DNA from: Phoebastria nigripes
Lineage: Eukaryota > Chordata > Aves > Procellariiformes > Diomedeidae
Assembly (NCBI GenBank): GCA_035582835.1
Contig: JAYKAV010003066.1
Span: forward strand, 2,180,977 to 2,244,976
Direction of reading: 5' to 3'
DNA: 64,000 nt
The position numbers and the translations under genes were made by a program. The notes below the pieces were generated by a model. That model saw only the letters and a program-made list of their open reading frames with translations, made no database searches and was not told where the DNA came from. Numbering within the stretch: the stretch's first letter is position 1; every line of letters begins with the position of its first letter. Below are positions 1 through 11,886 of the stretch, one piece after another.

Positions 1-9
1 TTTCCCGCC
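1..9 (+). promoter_or_regulatory. E2F consensus site (first of a pair)
   Basis: TTTCCCGCC, a perfect E2F/DP consensus. An exact inverted copy lies at 198-206. Both are inside the CpG island and just downstream of the TMEM255B first exon, that is, in intron 1. Motif match only. Confidence 0.35.
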
Positions 10-197
10 CGTTAACTGAAGCGCTGAGGCGGAGGTAGCTGCGCCTCCCCAGGGGAAGCCCCCAGCTTCCCTCCAGCCTCGCCCGGCCGTCCAGCCCCCG
101 CAGCCGGCTNCCGGCTCCCGCTCTGCCGCTCAGCCGCCGGGGCGGGCGCCGCTCCGCGCCCCCGCCGCTCTGTCCCCGGGGCTCACGCACTCGGCGG

Positions 198-206
198 GGC
201 GGGAAA
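198..206 (-). promoter_or_regulatory. E2F consensus site (second, inverted copy)
   Basis: GGCGGGAAA, the exact reverse complement of the site at 1-9, located 30 bases inside intron 1 of TMEM255B. Such sites are common in CpG-island promoters, so functional meaning is inferred only. Confidence 0.35.
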
Positions 207-235
207 GTTGCGGCGGGGCAGGTGCCGGGGCTCAC

Positions 236-296
236 CTGCGGGGTCCAGCACGGCCAGCGGACCCGACACCGCGGGGGCGGGCGGCGGCGCCATCAT
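236..296 (-). CDS. TMEM255B: TMEM255B first coding exon (partial gene, continues off left edge)
   Basis: Read on the minus strand, two consecutive ATG codons (294-296, then 291-293) open a 20-codon frame ending in the residues GPLAVLDPA. The exon then closes with one base of a split codon and a good donor, CAG|GTGAGC, at 235-231. The mammalian TMEM255B N-terminus has the same GPL-x-x-LDPA signature just before its first transmembrane segment, and a codon beginning with G is expected next (Glu in human). TMEM255B (FAM70B) is a four-pass membrane protein of poorly known function. The proline-rich start (MMAPPPAPAV) is longer than the human one. The second ATG has the better Kozak context (A at -3, G at +4). 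Synteny supports the call: TMEM255B neighbours the GRK1/ATP4B locus in mammals, in the same relative orientation. The remaining exons lie left of position 1. Confidence 0.75.
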
Positions 297-700
297 CTTC
301 CGCGGGCGACTCCGCTCCGCTCCGCTCCGCGCCTCGCCGCGCTGCGGCCGGTGCTGGCCGCGGGGTGCCGGCGGCCCTGCGGCCCGGCGGGCCCGCCCCG
401 CGGGGAGCGCGGCGGGGGGCGGGGGCGGGGCGAGCGGCGCTGCCCCCGGCGGTGGCGAGGGTCGTTTCCTAACGCCGAAGCGGCCGTTGCCCCGCGGCTA
501 ACGGCGGCTGGAGCCGCAGCCCTGCGGGGGGCACGGGGCGGCCTCGGCTGCCGCCCCGCGCCGCCGGGGACAGGGAGGGCTCGGCGGGCACCGTGCCTCC
601 GCCCTGCCGCCCTCGCCCGCCCACAGCCCCTCGGGGGCAGCCGCAGCGGTCAGGGCACCGCCTCAGCCGGTGCTGGAGGGTCACGTTCAACGGCGGTTCG

Positions 701-2150
701 ATGGCCCGTGTAAAACAGAGCGGCCCAGGCCGTACCTCTTGATCGAAGGCCTGCAAAGGGGCGAGCTCCCTTGTGGACCCAGTGGGAAGGACGGGCACAC
801 CGGGTGTCTCGGCCCAGGGTCCCTCAGCCGCCGCACACCTCACCTTCCCCGGGCTCTGCTTCTGCCTGGGTCTACCCACCCTGGCCGAAAACTAAGACGC
901 GGCACAAAGTCCCACCGGTCGGCTCTGGGTGCAGGTCCATTTCCTCACTGCCTTCTGGTTTCTCCTTTACAAGGCACAGCTCTCCTTGCATTTTGGTTTG
1001 GCACCCTTCTCCTCCCGACTAGCCGTGCGCACCACAAACAGCTCATTTCCAGGCTGACCTTTGAGAGTGAGGGGGGAAGGGAGGGGCACGGACTAGGTCT
1101 TCATTTGCGTGGTGGTCAATAACTTAATTCATTGTATGTTCTACCTGTGTCCCAGGCTTGGCTTTGCTTCTTGATTTGTTCTTGGCCTATGGCAGGGGAC
1201 CAATTTGTCACCTGGTGGAGATCTGAATTATCAAGCTTTCCTTTCAGCTTTCCTCTTCCCTTTCTTAAAAAAATCAATATCAATCAGAAATAAAACACCA
1301 CAGCAACCAGAAATAGTAATAAAATTAATAACAAAAACAGGCATCTTGGAGATGTAGGTTAAGGTAGGCATAGGCTAAGAGAGGCAATGTCAATAGTCAA
1401 GAGATACTGTAGGGCTATTCTTTTTCCTACCTGGTGTCTCAATTTCTCAGCCTCACTGGTTCTCTCCTGTCTCGGTTTTCATTCTCACAGCAGATCTTGG
1501 TGCTTGTCCTGCTGCTACCCAGGAACTGCTAGCTGCTGCTTCTAGTGCTACCAACTGCAGGGATGTGTGACATGTCTGAAAGAGTCAGGGAACAACTGAG
1601 AAGAAACAGCCAACAGCCACTGTGCTGTTTTGATGCCTGCTGTTCCTTTTGCTGGACTTCCCCATAGCAGAGAACGTAAGCACATTTTCTTGTGGACAAT
1701 ATTTTTGATAGGCTGCAAGAGCTTTGCTTACGCTAAGGTGTATTCTCCTACTTGCAACAAACACAACTCTATTTAACATTCTTGCTTTTCTTTTGCTCAA
1801 ACCTCTAAAGGTATATGTGTATATGTATTTAACTTCTTCAGTCTTTGGCTGATTTCCCCAGAAAATGGTCAGATGGAAAGAGACAACTTTCTCAGGTACC
1901 ACCCCTAGTCTATGAAGCCAAGTAAGCCAGGAGCTAAGGCAAACTACAACTGTTTCCACTCCAAGTCAAAGCTACCTTTTTCACTTTGTGTCCTCTAACC
2001 TGGAGGGGTTGAAGGCTGTAGTCTGCGTAGAAAAGAGAAAAATGACAATAGAGGTAGTATTTGTACTACTTATTAATTACTAATTTTTAATAGAAATTAA
2101 TGAAGTAAGGGATTGAGAAGACAGAAAAGGTGATGGTACAAATAAAACGT
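701..2150. other. Intergenic sequence upstream of TMEM255B
   Basis: The CpG density fades over about 300 bases and the sequence becomes AT-rich. Open frames are short and of no recognisable family. I see no repeat family I can name. Confidence 0.5.
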
Positions 2151-2156
2151 TTCTTT

Positions 2157-2199
2157 GGAAGTGATAAAGAGTGATAAAAGTGATAAGAGTGATAAAAAA
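2157..2199 (+). repeat. Short imperfect tandem repeat of a GTGATAA-type unit
   Basis: About four copies of an (A)GTGATAA(A/G) unit of 8-11 bases follow each other. In one frame this reads as repeated Ser-Asp-Lys, but the surrounding frame is short and looks non-coding. A minisatellite-like duplication is the simplest reading. Confidence 0.6.
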
Positions 2200-2859
2200 G
2201 CCCCAAAATCTGGTATGGACCCTCAGGTTCAGGGATGGCTATGGATAGAGATTTCCATCAACAGTAAAAAAGAGGGAGGGTTGGGAAAGACTTTAATTCC
2301 CCAGACAGTTTGGAAAACAAATACCGTATGCAGCATATATTCTTCAGTGTGATGAGCAATAAACTTTTTCTACCAGCAGCCACCAAACAGACACAACAGC
2401 CCAAAGGGAAGCTGCTTTAGACTTCTTTTCAGTAAACAAAAAGGATATTATAAATCCTTTTTAAAATAATTTTATTATAGAAAATAGCCTTTGATGAATG
2501 ACTCATGTTTTTCACTGCAAATTTCAGGAGAGTCAAAAATAGATCTGGTCCTACAGTCCTGGATATCAGAGGGCAAACATGAAGAAACTATGCAAAAATG
2601 ATTGGTGAGGCTGCCTGGACCTAAAAACTCAAGCATTTGAATGCGGAAGAATCATGGACTGACTTTAAATCCAAAATGAAAAATCCTGTATAGCACTTTC
2701 ATCTCCTAAAAGAGGTTGGAATAGGACAAGAACAACTGTAGACCTAGTGGATAAGTAACTACCTGAAAGAGGATATTAAAGTAGTGCGTAAAGCTACAGG
2801 AAAGGCAATAGGAGAGTTACAGTTTGCAGGGTTAGAAACTGCAGAACCAGAGAGAAAGA

Positions 2860-3740
2860 ATGGACAAAAATCTAGCTGAGCCAGATGTTGCAAAGAAAAG
2901 GATAACAGATAACAAAGAATTCTTCAACTATATAAATAAAAGCAATTTAAAGAAGGAAGATGTATGGTCGCTAAATGCCAGGAATGGGATGAAGATTGAG
3001 GCTGCTCCAAATCTTGAATGAATGCATTGCCTCAGTTTTCAGTCAAAAAATGATTTATATGAGGGCATTGGCAGAGAACCTAAAGCAAGTGAGGATAACG
3101 TAAATGATGGCATTAGCAGATGTGAAGTGGAGGCATAACTTTGGCTGTTTCTTGTGACAGGCCCAGGAAAATTGCACCCCAAATGTTGAAAGAATTGGTA
3201 GCTATCTTTTCAAGTCCTGAGCAATGTTTTCAATGAATCAGCCAAGTTGGAGGTGAAGCACTAGGAAACCTCTCATAAAAAGGCAGAGGGAGTGAGGGGA
3301 ACAGCAACTCCATGCCCTGTTAATTTGACTGTGGAAAGTCTTAGAGGTAAGTGAAAAATGGGTTCAACTACAGTATGGTTCGTCAAAGCTAGATCATGTT
3401 AGACTAACAAGATCTTTGATAAGGTAAGTGATTCCTGAGGCAAAAGCAATGCAGTGAAGCAAATCTGTCTGTATTATGCTACACATTTAATAGAGTCCTT
3501 CAGAGAAAATGACTTAACATGGAGCAGACAGCTACAAGTACGGATCACCATCAGGTATGGGATTGCTAAAGGGAAGCCAAGATACTGAAAGAGGCAGGCT
3601 GGCTGAGGTGCACCTCAGGGACCAGTCTGGAGGCAAGATCACTGGTGTTGTTGGGTTTAAGGAGTGTGTGTGTGGTTATGAAGTGTGTGACCATCACAAA
3701 GCTGGTAGACATTGCTATTACTGAGGACTACGGGAGCAGG
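2860..3740 (+). mobile_element. Ancient CR1-like LINE relic (reverse transcriptase region)
   Basis: No long frame survives, but pieces read on the plus strand in several frames follow the order of the CR1 ORF2 protein: a DNKEFFNYINK-like block near 2908-2940, GPGKIAPQMLKEL near 3160-3200 (compare [13 protein letters not shown] in the younger CR1 at 26 kb), a PVNLT-like piece near 3320, GAPQGP at about 3607-3624 (the reverse transcriptase SGVPQGS position), and a TKL piece soon after. The repeated collinearity makes chance unlikely. Stops and frameshifts are frequent, so the copy is old. Exact ends cannot be set by eye. Confidence 0.6.
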
Positions 3741-4440
3741 ATCATACTAGCATATTAGAAATGGGTTGAGGTGGGGGCTTACACACTTAAAAACTAACAA
3801 TGAGAGCTTTTATGGCAACTTTGGAGTCTCCCCAGTTCAGTGAAATTGAGGAGGGATCTGTGTATCACCAACAGTGCTTGCATGATGCCAGTGGAAAGAC
3901 TGCTAAACTGATGTGTTCTAGGATGCGTTATTTAATACTTGTTAATTAGTTCAATGCATTGTAAGTGTGGCAGAACTTAATTTTATATTTATGTTACTGG
4001 TTGTCTCTAAAGCCAAAAGGATTTTTTTCACCATTTTTATGTGTAACTTGGACCTGAATTTTCTTAATTAATATTTTTGAGGTCTTTGTTTCTCAGATGC
4101 CTGGCTCACGTACCTTGCGCATATGTCAAAATTAAATTATTTGCTACATTTGTGCCCAGAAGGAGTCCCCACACTCCAAGGTTAGGTTGGCAAGGCTGTT
4201 AAGAGTTCTTCTAATGTGTGTGTTGCATGGAACATGGCCTATTTGTCAGGATAATCTTTGCATTCTAGAAAGCACCCTGTCAGCACTGGGCCTGAGGGCC
4301 TCCATGGTGCCCTTGATGTCTCCTGCTCCTTTCCTGTGGCACACTGCAGCTTTGAAGGTTTTTGTCTTTTGTCCTACAGGTCATCATTATGCTGGTGAAT
4401 GCTTTGGAGCTGAGGTTGGTCACACATGAAATTTGTAGCC
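3741..4440. other. Intergenic AT-rich stretch, nothing recognised
   Basis: An 80-codon open frame at 4187-4429 has no recognisable domain or codon bias. Nothing else stands out. Confidence 0.4.
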
Positions 4441-4449
4441 TGTGTGTCC

Positions 4450-5000
4450 CTGAAGTCTTTTCTTCTTTATTTTAAACAAGACCAATCTGTTTGGTCTTTC
4501 CTCACAGGTCATTTTTTCTAGGCTAGTGGACATTCCCATTGCTTCCCTCTAGTCTCTTGTGTTGTCACACTCTGTGTGGGCCACATCTTTCTTAAAGGGT
4601 GATGCCCAACGGCTGGGCAATATTCAAAATAATTTTGAATTCTGTCTACCAGCTTACTTCCTCCAAGATACTCAACAGTTTCTCCCAACTTTATGTCTTC
4701 TGCAAATTTAATATACCTTATATCCCAAGGCCACCAGTGACAATACTGTATAACACCAGACAATGGAAGCACCTCAGCACCTTCCGTCTTCCAGGACCAT
4801 TGATAGGCGTGACTCTCCAGCTACTTTTTTCATCCCTTCTGTAGTATTGTCATTTACACTGTTTCTCTGTAGGAGGATGTGGTCTGGTACTAAATTCTGT
4901 TATATTGGCGTCATTCTCTTGCAAGAGTTATTTTCTCAGTAACCCCTTTTGGAAATCCATTGTGGGCTTTTGGTGGTAGTGGTGTTGTCTTTGGGGGAAG
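4450..5000 (-). mobile_element. Possible degraded CR1/L3-type LINE fragment
   Basis: The plus strand around 4690-4760 contains wording reminiscent of the antisense of the CR1 FADDTKL region (TCTTCTGCAAATTTAAT followed by an ACTGTATAACACC-like stretch). The similarity is weak and the surrounding sequence is too decayed to be sure. An alignment with a bird repeat library would settle it. Confidence 0.3.
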
Positions 5001-8000
5001 GTTGTTTGTTTGTTTTTAGTAAAATTCAAAGCAAAAAAACATTCCTTCCAGCCCTCCTCCATGACTCCTACTCTCAGTAGGGGTTTGTTTCCCAGGCCCA
5101 GGGTCAGAGATCCAGTCACAGAGACTGCCAGTGATGAAGCAGCTTAAATGACCCCAGTGCTCTTAACTGTTCACCACTACTGTACTCGAACTGCTTTTTT
5201 ATTCCTCAAAAAGTTTGGGGCCTGTCTCCTCCTCCCATTATTTGAACCCCCAACAGAAAGGTAAGCCAGTCATCGCTGAGGCTAAACTCAGGATTCTTAA
5301 TAAGCCAGCTTGCCCAGTCACACAGGGTCATGACAATGAGGTAAGTAGATTTCCTTTGTTCATAATTTATAAATAGTATTTATTGGCACGGTTACTGGTA
5401 CAATCCCTCTAGGAATACATTGCCTTAGTTCAGCTGGGCAGTACAAGGAAATCATGCAGGAAAGGAACAAGAGAAGTAGCCATGAGGTTGAGGTTAATGG
5501 CCACTGACTATTTGACTAAAAGAGTCAATGGCTATTAAAAGACAATTGCTGGACAATTCACTTCAAAAATTCTGCCTCCTGGCACCAGCCAGTTTCCAAG
5601 GTGTGGTGTGGTGTGGTTTTATTAGCAGAAGTTTTAAAAGACTCTGTCTGCCAGCTTAAAAAGGGACTTGAGAAGGTATAGCTATTCATAACATTGTTCA
5701 GAGGCATCTGAGATAAATGAATGACACACGGGTATATGTTTGTCAAAAGCAGGTTTAAAGTCTTTAGTTACCTTTAGCAGACTTTTCACCCATAAATTTG
5801 TGCAGTCAATTTTTGAACTCTATAAACTTTTGACATTCACAACATGTTGTGACAAGGAGCTCCATGGATATCTGTGTGCTGTGTGAAGAAGTGGGATATC
5901 CCAGTGGGAGCAAGAAGCAAACTGAAAAGAGCAAGATAAAAGTCAAGTTAAATGTCAGGTATATTTAGAGTCATAGCAGAATGTACCTGAGGAAAGGTAC
6001 ATTGCCCTTACAAAAAAACAATTGCTACACGATACCAAAAGTCATTATGTTACTTATCTCTTAATAAAGCTAGATAATGAGAAGTCATATGGATGATGCA
6101 GTGGAGACCATTCTTGTGGTGTAGCTCATAACCATATCAAGGCAACAGTATTGTGAGAAATGGACTTGACTTTGCTGAAGACTGATAACTGTCTTTTAGC
6201 TGGGCTGATGACAACGCTGCTTCCTTCAGGAAAATCTTATTGCTCAGTGAAAGAAGGGAATTCATCTCATTCAAAGGATTTAAGAAAGGCAGACAAAACA
6301 AAATGCAAGGGGTAACCAAAAGGCAGAGATGAAGGTCTTTTGCAGTAGTTTGGAGACAGGCATAACAAAATGCAAAGATGTCAAATATAACGTATTCAGA
6401 GTCCTAATAATGATATGTCCCCATTAACACAGACTATGAAGACATGAAATATCAGAAGACATACAACCCATGATATGAATGTGCTACTATGAAAATGAAA
6501 CATGCTAAGGGTTTGCGTAAATCTGTAACAACTAAATGAAGTCACTGTACGCTAATCTTACTTCATGGAACAGTCAACATGGTTTTAGTAAAACATGAGA
6601 ATATCTTCTCTTCAGGTGCCTTCCGAAGGATTGACTCAATACAGAAGTAAAATCTCTGAATATTGAACTCTTCCTTTGATAGATTAAAGTGACTTTCTTT
6701 GGGTAGTTGTAGGTCTATGACTGAGAGTTACAGAAATAACATACCAGACCTTTGTCAGGAAATTCCTATTGGTAGGAATAATCCAGTGTTACAGTGAAGA
6801 CTGCACAACAGAAAGCCTTTTTATTGGAAAAAATCTCTGAAAACTAAAGTAAAAAAAGGTTTTCAGAGAAGTACCTGTTTTTTAAATATTCTTATATTGA
6901 TAGAGCCTAAGTTTATATAAGCTGGATGTGTACCTCTGCAAGATGATTAATAAAGGTATGTTTGAAATGCACCAACAATAACACATCAGAAGTGTGACTG
7001 AACAAAAAAAACCCTTAGTTTGTGTTGTGAACTGTTACATTAATTTGTACATAGGTAAAAACGTACAGAGGTATTTATACCAGTCCAAACAGGAACAGAT
7101 CATCAATTTTTGGAATGCATGAGGAAACTCCTCTGAAAAATGCAGCTTAAATTTCAAAAATATGCCATCACCAAAAGAATAAATCAATCTGAAATACTGA
7201 TGTGGTAATGATATTTTTATAACAGGCATAATTTCAATTACACTTCTAAGTAGTAAACATAAAGTCTGACTAATTATTTTGCCCGCATCTTCAAAAATTC
7301 CTTTAGTAGCACAGTGAATTATACTATCCATCCAAATTATAAATTTTTTTAAAGCCCAGAAGTAAGTGAGGCATCCTGTACCTTTCCTCATATCAGCTGG
7401 TACCTAATTTAGTCAGGCGCCCTTCATGTCTGCTATAGTAGACACTGTTAAAGTCAAGGACAATGCATAATACAGTCTCAGTGAGGGAAAAGAGCTCCTT
7501 GCACCTCGCTCTTCCCATGCAAGGTTGTTTCCTCAGTATATTCTGAACAGCTTTGCTCAGTTCAGTTTTAAAGTCCTAGTTACGGGGTTCTCCTCCTTTC
7601 CCTTGATGGGCTGTTTTACAGTTTAATGGAAACTGAGGAGAGTCAAGAGCCAAGTTCCACACTGAGAACCCCCTTGAGAGTTCTAATCTCCTGCAACATT
7701 TGCTAAACTGATCTCCTAATTGTTTTACTGGTGTACTCCTTAAATAACTCACAGTACTCTTCAGAAACTCTGGACAATGAAATATGAAATTAGAGCAACA
7801 TTCTGACATGCGCTGCAGTTTCCACTGTATCAAAAATGTCTTGGTAAGGAGAACAGCGAAGTTTGGAGAATGTGGTAGTGTGGCTTAACTGGGAAGAAGG
7901 GAGCAGAGGGAGAGGGTGAGCAGAGGCGAGTGGGTCAGCCTTTGAAGCTCACTCTAGAAGGAAATGCATCAGCTGTGGAGAGGTATCCCAGTCATGTAGA

Positions 8001-11000
8001 GTAGGTCTCTTTCTCCCTCCCAAAGTGTCCTTAGGAACCACCTGGTATTTAGGGGGGGATAAGATGGTGGGCTCTTATTGTAGTGCAGTGTCTCAGCATT
8101 TTTACAGTGCTCACATCCGTTGGAGGGATCACAGCTGCAGCATTTATTTCGCACAGGAGAGAAGAATCTTGCCAATTCTTAAACGTTTGTGTTTAGGATT
8201 TAATAAAGATGTGAAGGTGTAACAGAAAGAAGGCCATAAAACCCGACTTAGAGACTGGGTCCTCCTGCAGGACGTTGTGTGACGTTGGAGAGATGAGGAT
8301 TCCTGGCTACTTGGCAGAATAAGGCAGTGAACGGGGCGAATCACATTTAGCTGGAGACAGTGCAGGATACGCAAACAGCAAGTGAGTTGGGGTTGTCAGA
8401 GTCGAGGTGGCTCTCCACCAGTCTCCCTAGCTAGCACAGTGACTTACAGCGGCCACTGCTTTAGCTCAGCTGCGCCTTTCAGCCCTGGAAGGGGCTGCCT
8501 TTACACCATCCCACTTGTGGCTGTACCCATGCTGGCTCCAAAACAGCTGGCCTTTAATTTTAAAAGGGAGGATGATGCTCCATTCTCCATACCTCTGTGG
8601 GGAAGAAATTCTTCAATTAAAATTTAAAATGTCAGCACTTTATCTTCCAAATTCCTAGCTTGGTTCATTATGGCAGCACAAAGGAAGGGCTACAGCCTGG
8701 TTTATTTCTTCTGCTTGATTTGAAAGTACCAGAATTAATGGTGCATGTGGTGACATGGGCTGCTTGTGGAGATAAAGAGGAGATGTAGGGCTGAAATAAA
8801 AAAAGGTGACAAGCTTTAAAATGCATTCTCTACCCTCAGGGCCAAGACAGTTTCAGGAGCAGTTTAGAGTCTTCCAGGCACTTTGTTTTGTAAAATACTA
8901 AATTGTCAATAAGGGAAAAAGAGTTAAAAGTAGCTGGTGGACCATGACTTGCTGCCGGGGAGGTTTAACCGTCCAGGAGATGGACTATGGCTTGCTGCCA
9001 TGGAGGTTTAGACATCCAAGTAGAGGACAAAAGATGCAGAGCCACTGCAGCCCAAAGCATTTCACAAAGGAAAAAATGCATAGAAGAAAATTACATTTGG
9101 AGATTTTTAAAAGTGTTTTCCTTTTCCCCTCCCTCTTTTTTTCAGCTTTGAGGCCCTCATATTCAGAGTGGTTAAGGGGAAGACGTTACATGTCTTCCTC
9201 TTTTTCCCTCCGACCTCATTGTCCAAACAAAGTGTTCTGTGAAGTCATCATATTCTGATGCTAATGATAGCAATAAACTCGGTCTAGGAAGCACACATCA
9301 CTTCTAGGTTTCTTCTGTCCCTGATTTTTGTTTCCTTCAGTTGTCAGTCATAGACATTTCTCCTGACCTCGAAGCTGTCACTTAAGCAGCAGAGTCCCCG
9401 TGCCTTATGTGGTTAGACCACAAGAACAATATTTTCCACAGTGCAGGACAGCACCCACAAGAACCCAAGAGGAACCTCTCTAGGCTGACAAGATTTAAGC
9501 CATGAATAAATGTTGAGACTGGATCAGAACGACCGTGAGTCAGACTGGGATTTGCAAGGCCTGCATCCCCATTAATACATCTCCTACTTTCCTGTCTGTG
9601 GACCCCCGCAGACAGAGCCCTTAGGATGCCGGATGCAAGGGGTTGTGCAGAGGTGAAGAGGGTGCTCCTGGAGGAGTAGGACAAAATCAAAGCCCTTCTG
9701 TCTTGCTTGCTCTCCTTCATGCAGAACTGCCTGCTACCCTGGAAGAAAGCCCTGCCGGTGTTGGCAGTGGTACAGGGTAGTTGCAGGGTGACAGCCCAGG
9801 GAGGCAGTTCAAAAGGTGGCAAAATGCAGTTGCTCAGGAGGAGTTTCAAACTCTCTGAGCACAGCCACTGAAGAGAGCCACCTTTTAATTAGCTGCTGTA
9901 TTCCTCCTCAGCAAACAAGCTACAGCATTGGATAGCAAAACAAGAGACATACTCTTTGCCTATGCAGAGATGAAAGCAGGTAGGTAAGAGAACTGGAATG
10001 AGAGCAGGAAACCAGCCTCCCTATCATGCACTTTTTCAGTGCCAGTAAAAAAATGGTCACTGAAATATGGGTGGGGAAAAAATAGAGAGAGGTGAAATCA
10101 ATCAGCTTGGGTGGGCTGGATGCACTGAAACACCTGCAGAGGTAAACGTGCAAATGGTGCCCAACATCATTCTTGATTTCATAGACTTTTAAAGGAAAAA
10201 ATAGGTTATATTTGGAGATGAGCTGACTGTGCATAGTAAACAGATACCTTGATAAATGAGGCCTTCCTTTTGCCTCACAGACTATGAATGATGGTTTACA
10301 TCTGATATTACATTAACTTTGTCCACCCCATGACTGTTCATTTGAACAAATGTAAACTTCAGGTGGTAAGTAGCTGTTACAGGTTTGACTCCAAGGTCCC
10401 TTACAGTTCCTTCCCAGATTTTGATCAGGACATCATTTTTCAGGTTGCTCCCCTTAGCCACAGCATCTGCTTGGTTCCAGCATAAATGCAACAGCAACAG
10501 ATGATTCATGGATTTCTGGCCCTTTTTCCTGAGGATCTACAAGAGTGTGATCAGTTATCTGCAAATTGAGATTTTGTTTATCTTGATAAGATAAATGAAG
10601 CTGTAATAAACCTATTATTTCATAAATCATCTTCAAACATCTATGGTTTTTCTCAGTGAATCTGTTGTGCAAATAATGCAAGGAACTTTTAGAAAAAGAT
10701 GCTGGCCACTTCCAACAAGAATACAATATTGAATATTTATTTATGCTAATATTCACGTCTCTTTCCCTTTCCAAGAAAAACCTTGATATTATCCAGTTAT
10801 TATAAATAAGTCACAAATGCCATTAAGGAGAATGTCAACAGCATTTCTTTATTATTATGTTTTGNTGTGTCTTCCCATCTTCTGTGAAACTTTGAGTTGA
10901 TAAAACAGAGAATATCTCTTAGCACAGTTCTGGAACATCTTGATTTCCTATATATTTTTTCAGGTCACATCTGAAAGTGTCATTTTTTAAATGATTGTTG

Positions 11001-11265
11001 TTACCAATGAAGCCATTGAAATAGATACTGAAAACCTTGATCCAGCAACCTAGTAGGCATCTGCTTAACATCCCGCCCTACAATTCATCCCTTTGGATTC
11101 CATGGACAGCCCCCAGCACCTCTACTGTGGTCCTACTGTGAAGAAGGCAGATCCTGCAAACCCACAGGCACATTCTTCTGACTTCAGCCTGGCCCATGGG
11201 CTTCAGAGGGTCTCTAAAACATATATATGCCCTTTGCACACAAGTCAGTGCAGGATTGGGTCCTC
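5001..11265. other. Intergenic desert, no gene recognised
   Basis: AT-rich single-copy-looking DNA. The longest open frame (minus strand 9382-9849, 155 codons) has no domain, no splice signals placed sensibly at its ends and no similarity I recognise. A short GTGTG run lies near 5602-5620. No RNA gene or named repeat was seen. Confidence 0.4.
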
Positions 11266-11289
11266 TAAGCTTATAAGTTTATAAGCTTA
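11266..11289. repeat. Perfect 11-bp inverted repeat with 2-bp spacer
   Basis: TAAGCTTATAA at 11266-11276 is followed by GT and then its exact reverse complement TTATAAGCTTA at 11279-11289. It could extrude as a cruciform. It ends 23 bases before the first solo LTR. Confidence 0.85.
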
Positions 11290-11307
11290 TATTTTTCCAA
11301 CACATAG

Positions 11308-11312
11308 AGAAA
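11308..11312. repeat. Target-site duplication AGAAA, left copy, of LTR 1
   Basis: Matches 11882-11886 exactly. The matching flanks show one clean insertion with no later exchange between different elements. Confidence 0.85.
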
Positions 11313-11881
11313 TGTCCTGGTTCTGGCTGGGACAGAGTTAACTTTCTTCCCAGTAGCTGGGGGGGTGTGCTGTGTTTTGGGTTTGGTATGAGAGGAGCGT
11401 TGATGGCCCATTGATGTTTTGGGTGGTGCTGGGTGGTGCTTGCACCAGGGACTTCTCAGCCTCCCATGCCCTGCCAGGTGCATGGGAAGCTGGCGAGGGG
11501 AGCATAGCCGGGGCGGTTGACCCAGCTGGCCAATGGGGTATTCCATACCATGCGACGTCATGCTCAGTATAAAAACTAAGTGTGTGGGTGGGCTTGGGAG
11601 TCACAGGACGGGCTCTCGCATATTGGGCAACGCGTNGGTTCGGCAGGTGGTGAGCAGTTGCATTGTGCATCGCCTGCTTTGTATATTCTGTTATTGTTGT
11701 TGTTGTTACCACTGTTATTATTACTGGTTTACTTTGTTTTATTTCAATTATTAAACTGTTTTTATCTCAACCTGCGAGTTTTCCTACTCNTGCCCTCCCA
11801 GTTCTCTCCCCCATCCTACCAGAGGAGGGGAGTGAGCGAGCGGCTGCATGGTGTTTAGGTGCTGGCCAGGGTTAAACCACA
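11313..11881 (+). mobile_element. Solo LTR 1, avian ERVL-like
   Basis: Begins TGTCCTGGTT and ends GGTTAAACCACA, in the canonical TG...CA form. It is flanked by the perfect 5-bp duplication AGAAA (11308-11312 and 11882-11886). Five-base duplications fit the ERVL class. Inside, in order, are a CCAAT box (about 11530-11534), a partial CRE (ACGTCA, 11555-11560), a TATA box (about 11568-11574), a (TTG)n/(TTA)n tract near 11694-11725, and an ATTAAA polyadenylation signal near 11749. There are no retroviral genes on either side, so the element is a solo LTR left by recombination between the two LTRs of one provirus. The 3' tip lacks about three bases present in the other three copies. Confidence 0.9.
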
Positions 11882-11886
11882 AGAAA

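Larger units (their letters stand above)
1..700. promoter_or_regulatory. CpG island at the 5' end of TMEM255B
   Basis: Very GC-rich DNA dense in CpG, in sharp contrast to the AT-rich DNA that follows. It surrounds the first coding exon of TMEM255B (minus strand), so the promoter and 5' UTR should lie at about 297-700. It includes a short tandem CCGCT/TCCGC repeat near 308-330 and many GC-box-like strings. There is no TATA box at the expected distance, which fits a broad CpG-island promoter. The many open frames here are by-products of high GC rather than genes. Confidence 0.8.

Noticed and set aside
469..879. Overlapping frames of 136-163 codons in the CpG island
   Set aside because: They arise from high GC content; the supported coding sequence there is only the short TMEM255B exon.
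9382..9849. 155-codon minus-strand frame considered as a GRK1 or other exon
   Set aside because: It has no kinase or RGS-like motifs and no sensible splice sites at its borders.
11338..11875. Several open frames inside LTR 1
   Set aside because: They lie within a solo LTR, which does not encode proteins; similar frames recur by position in the other copies.
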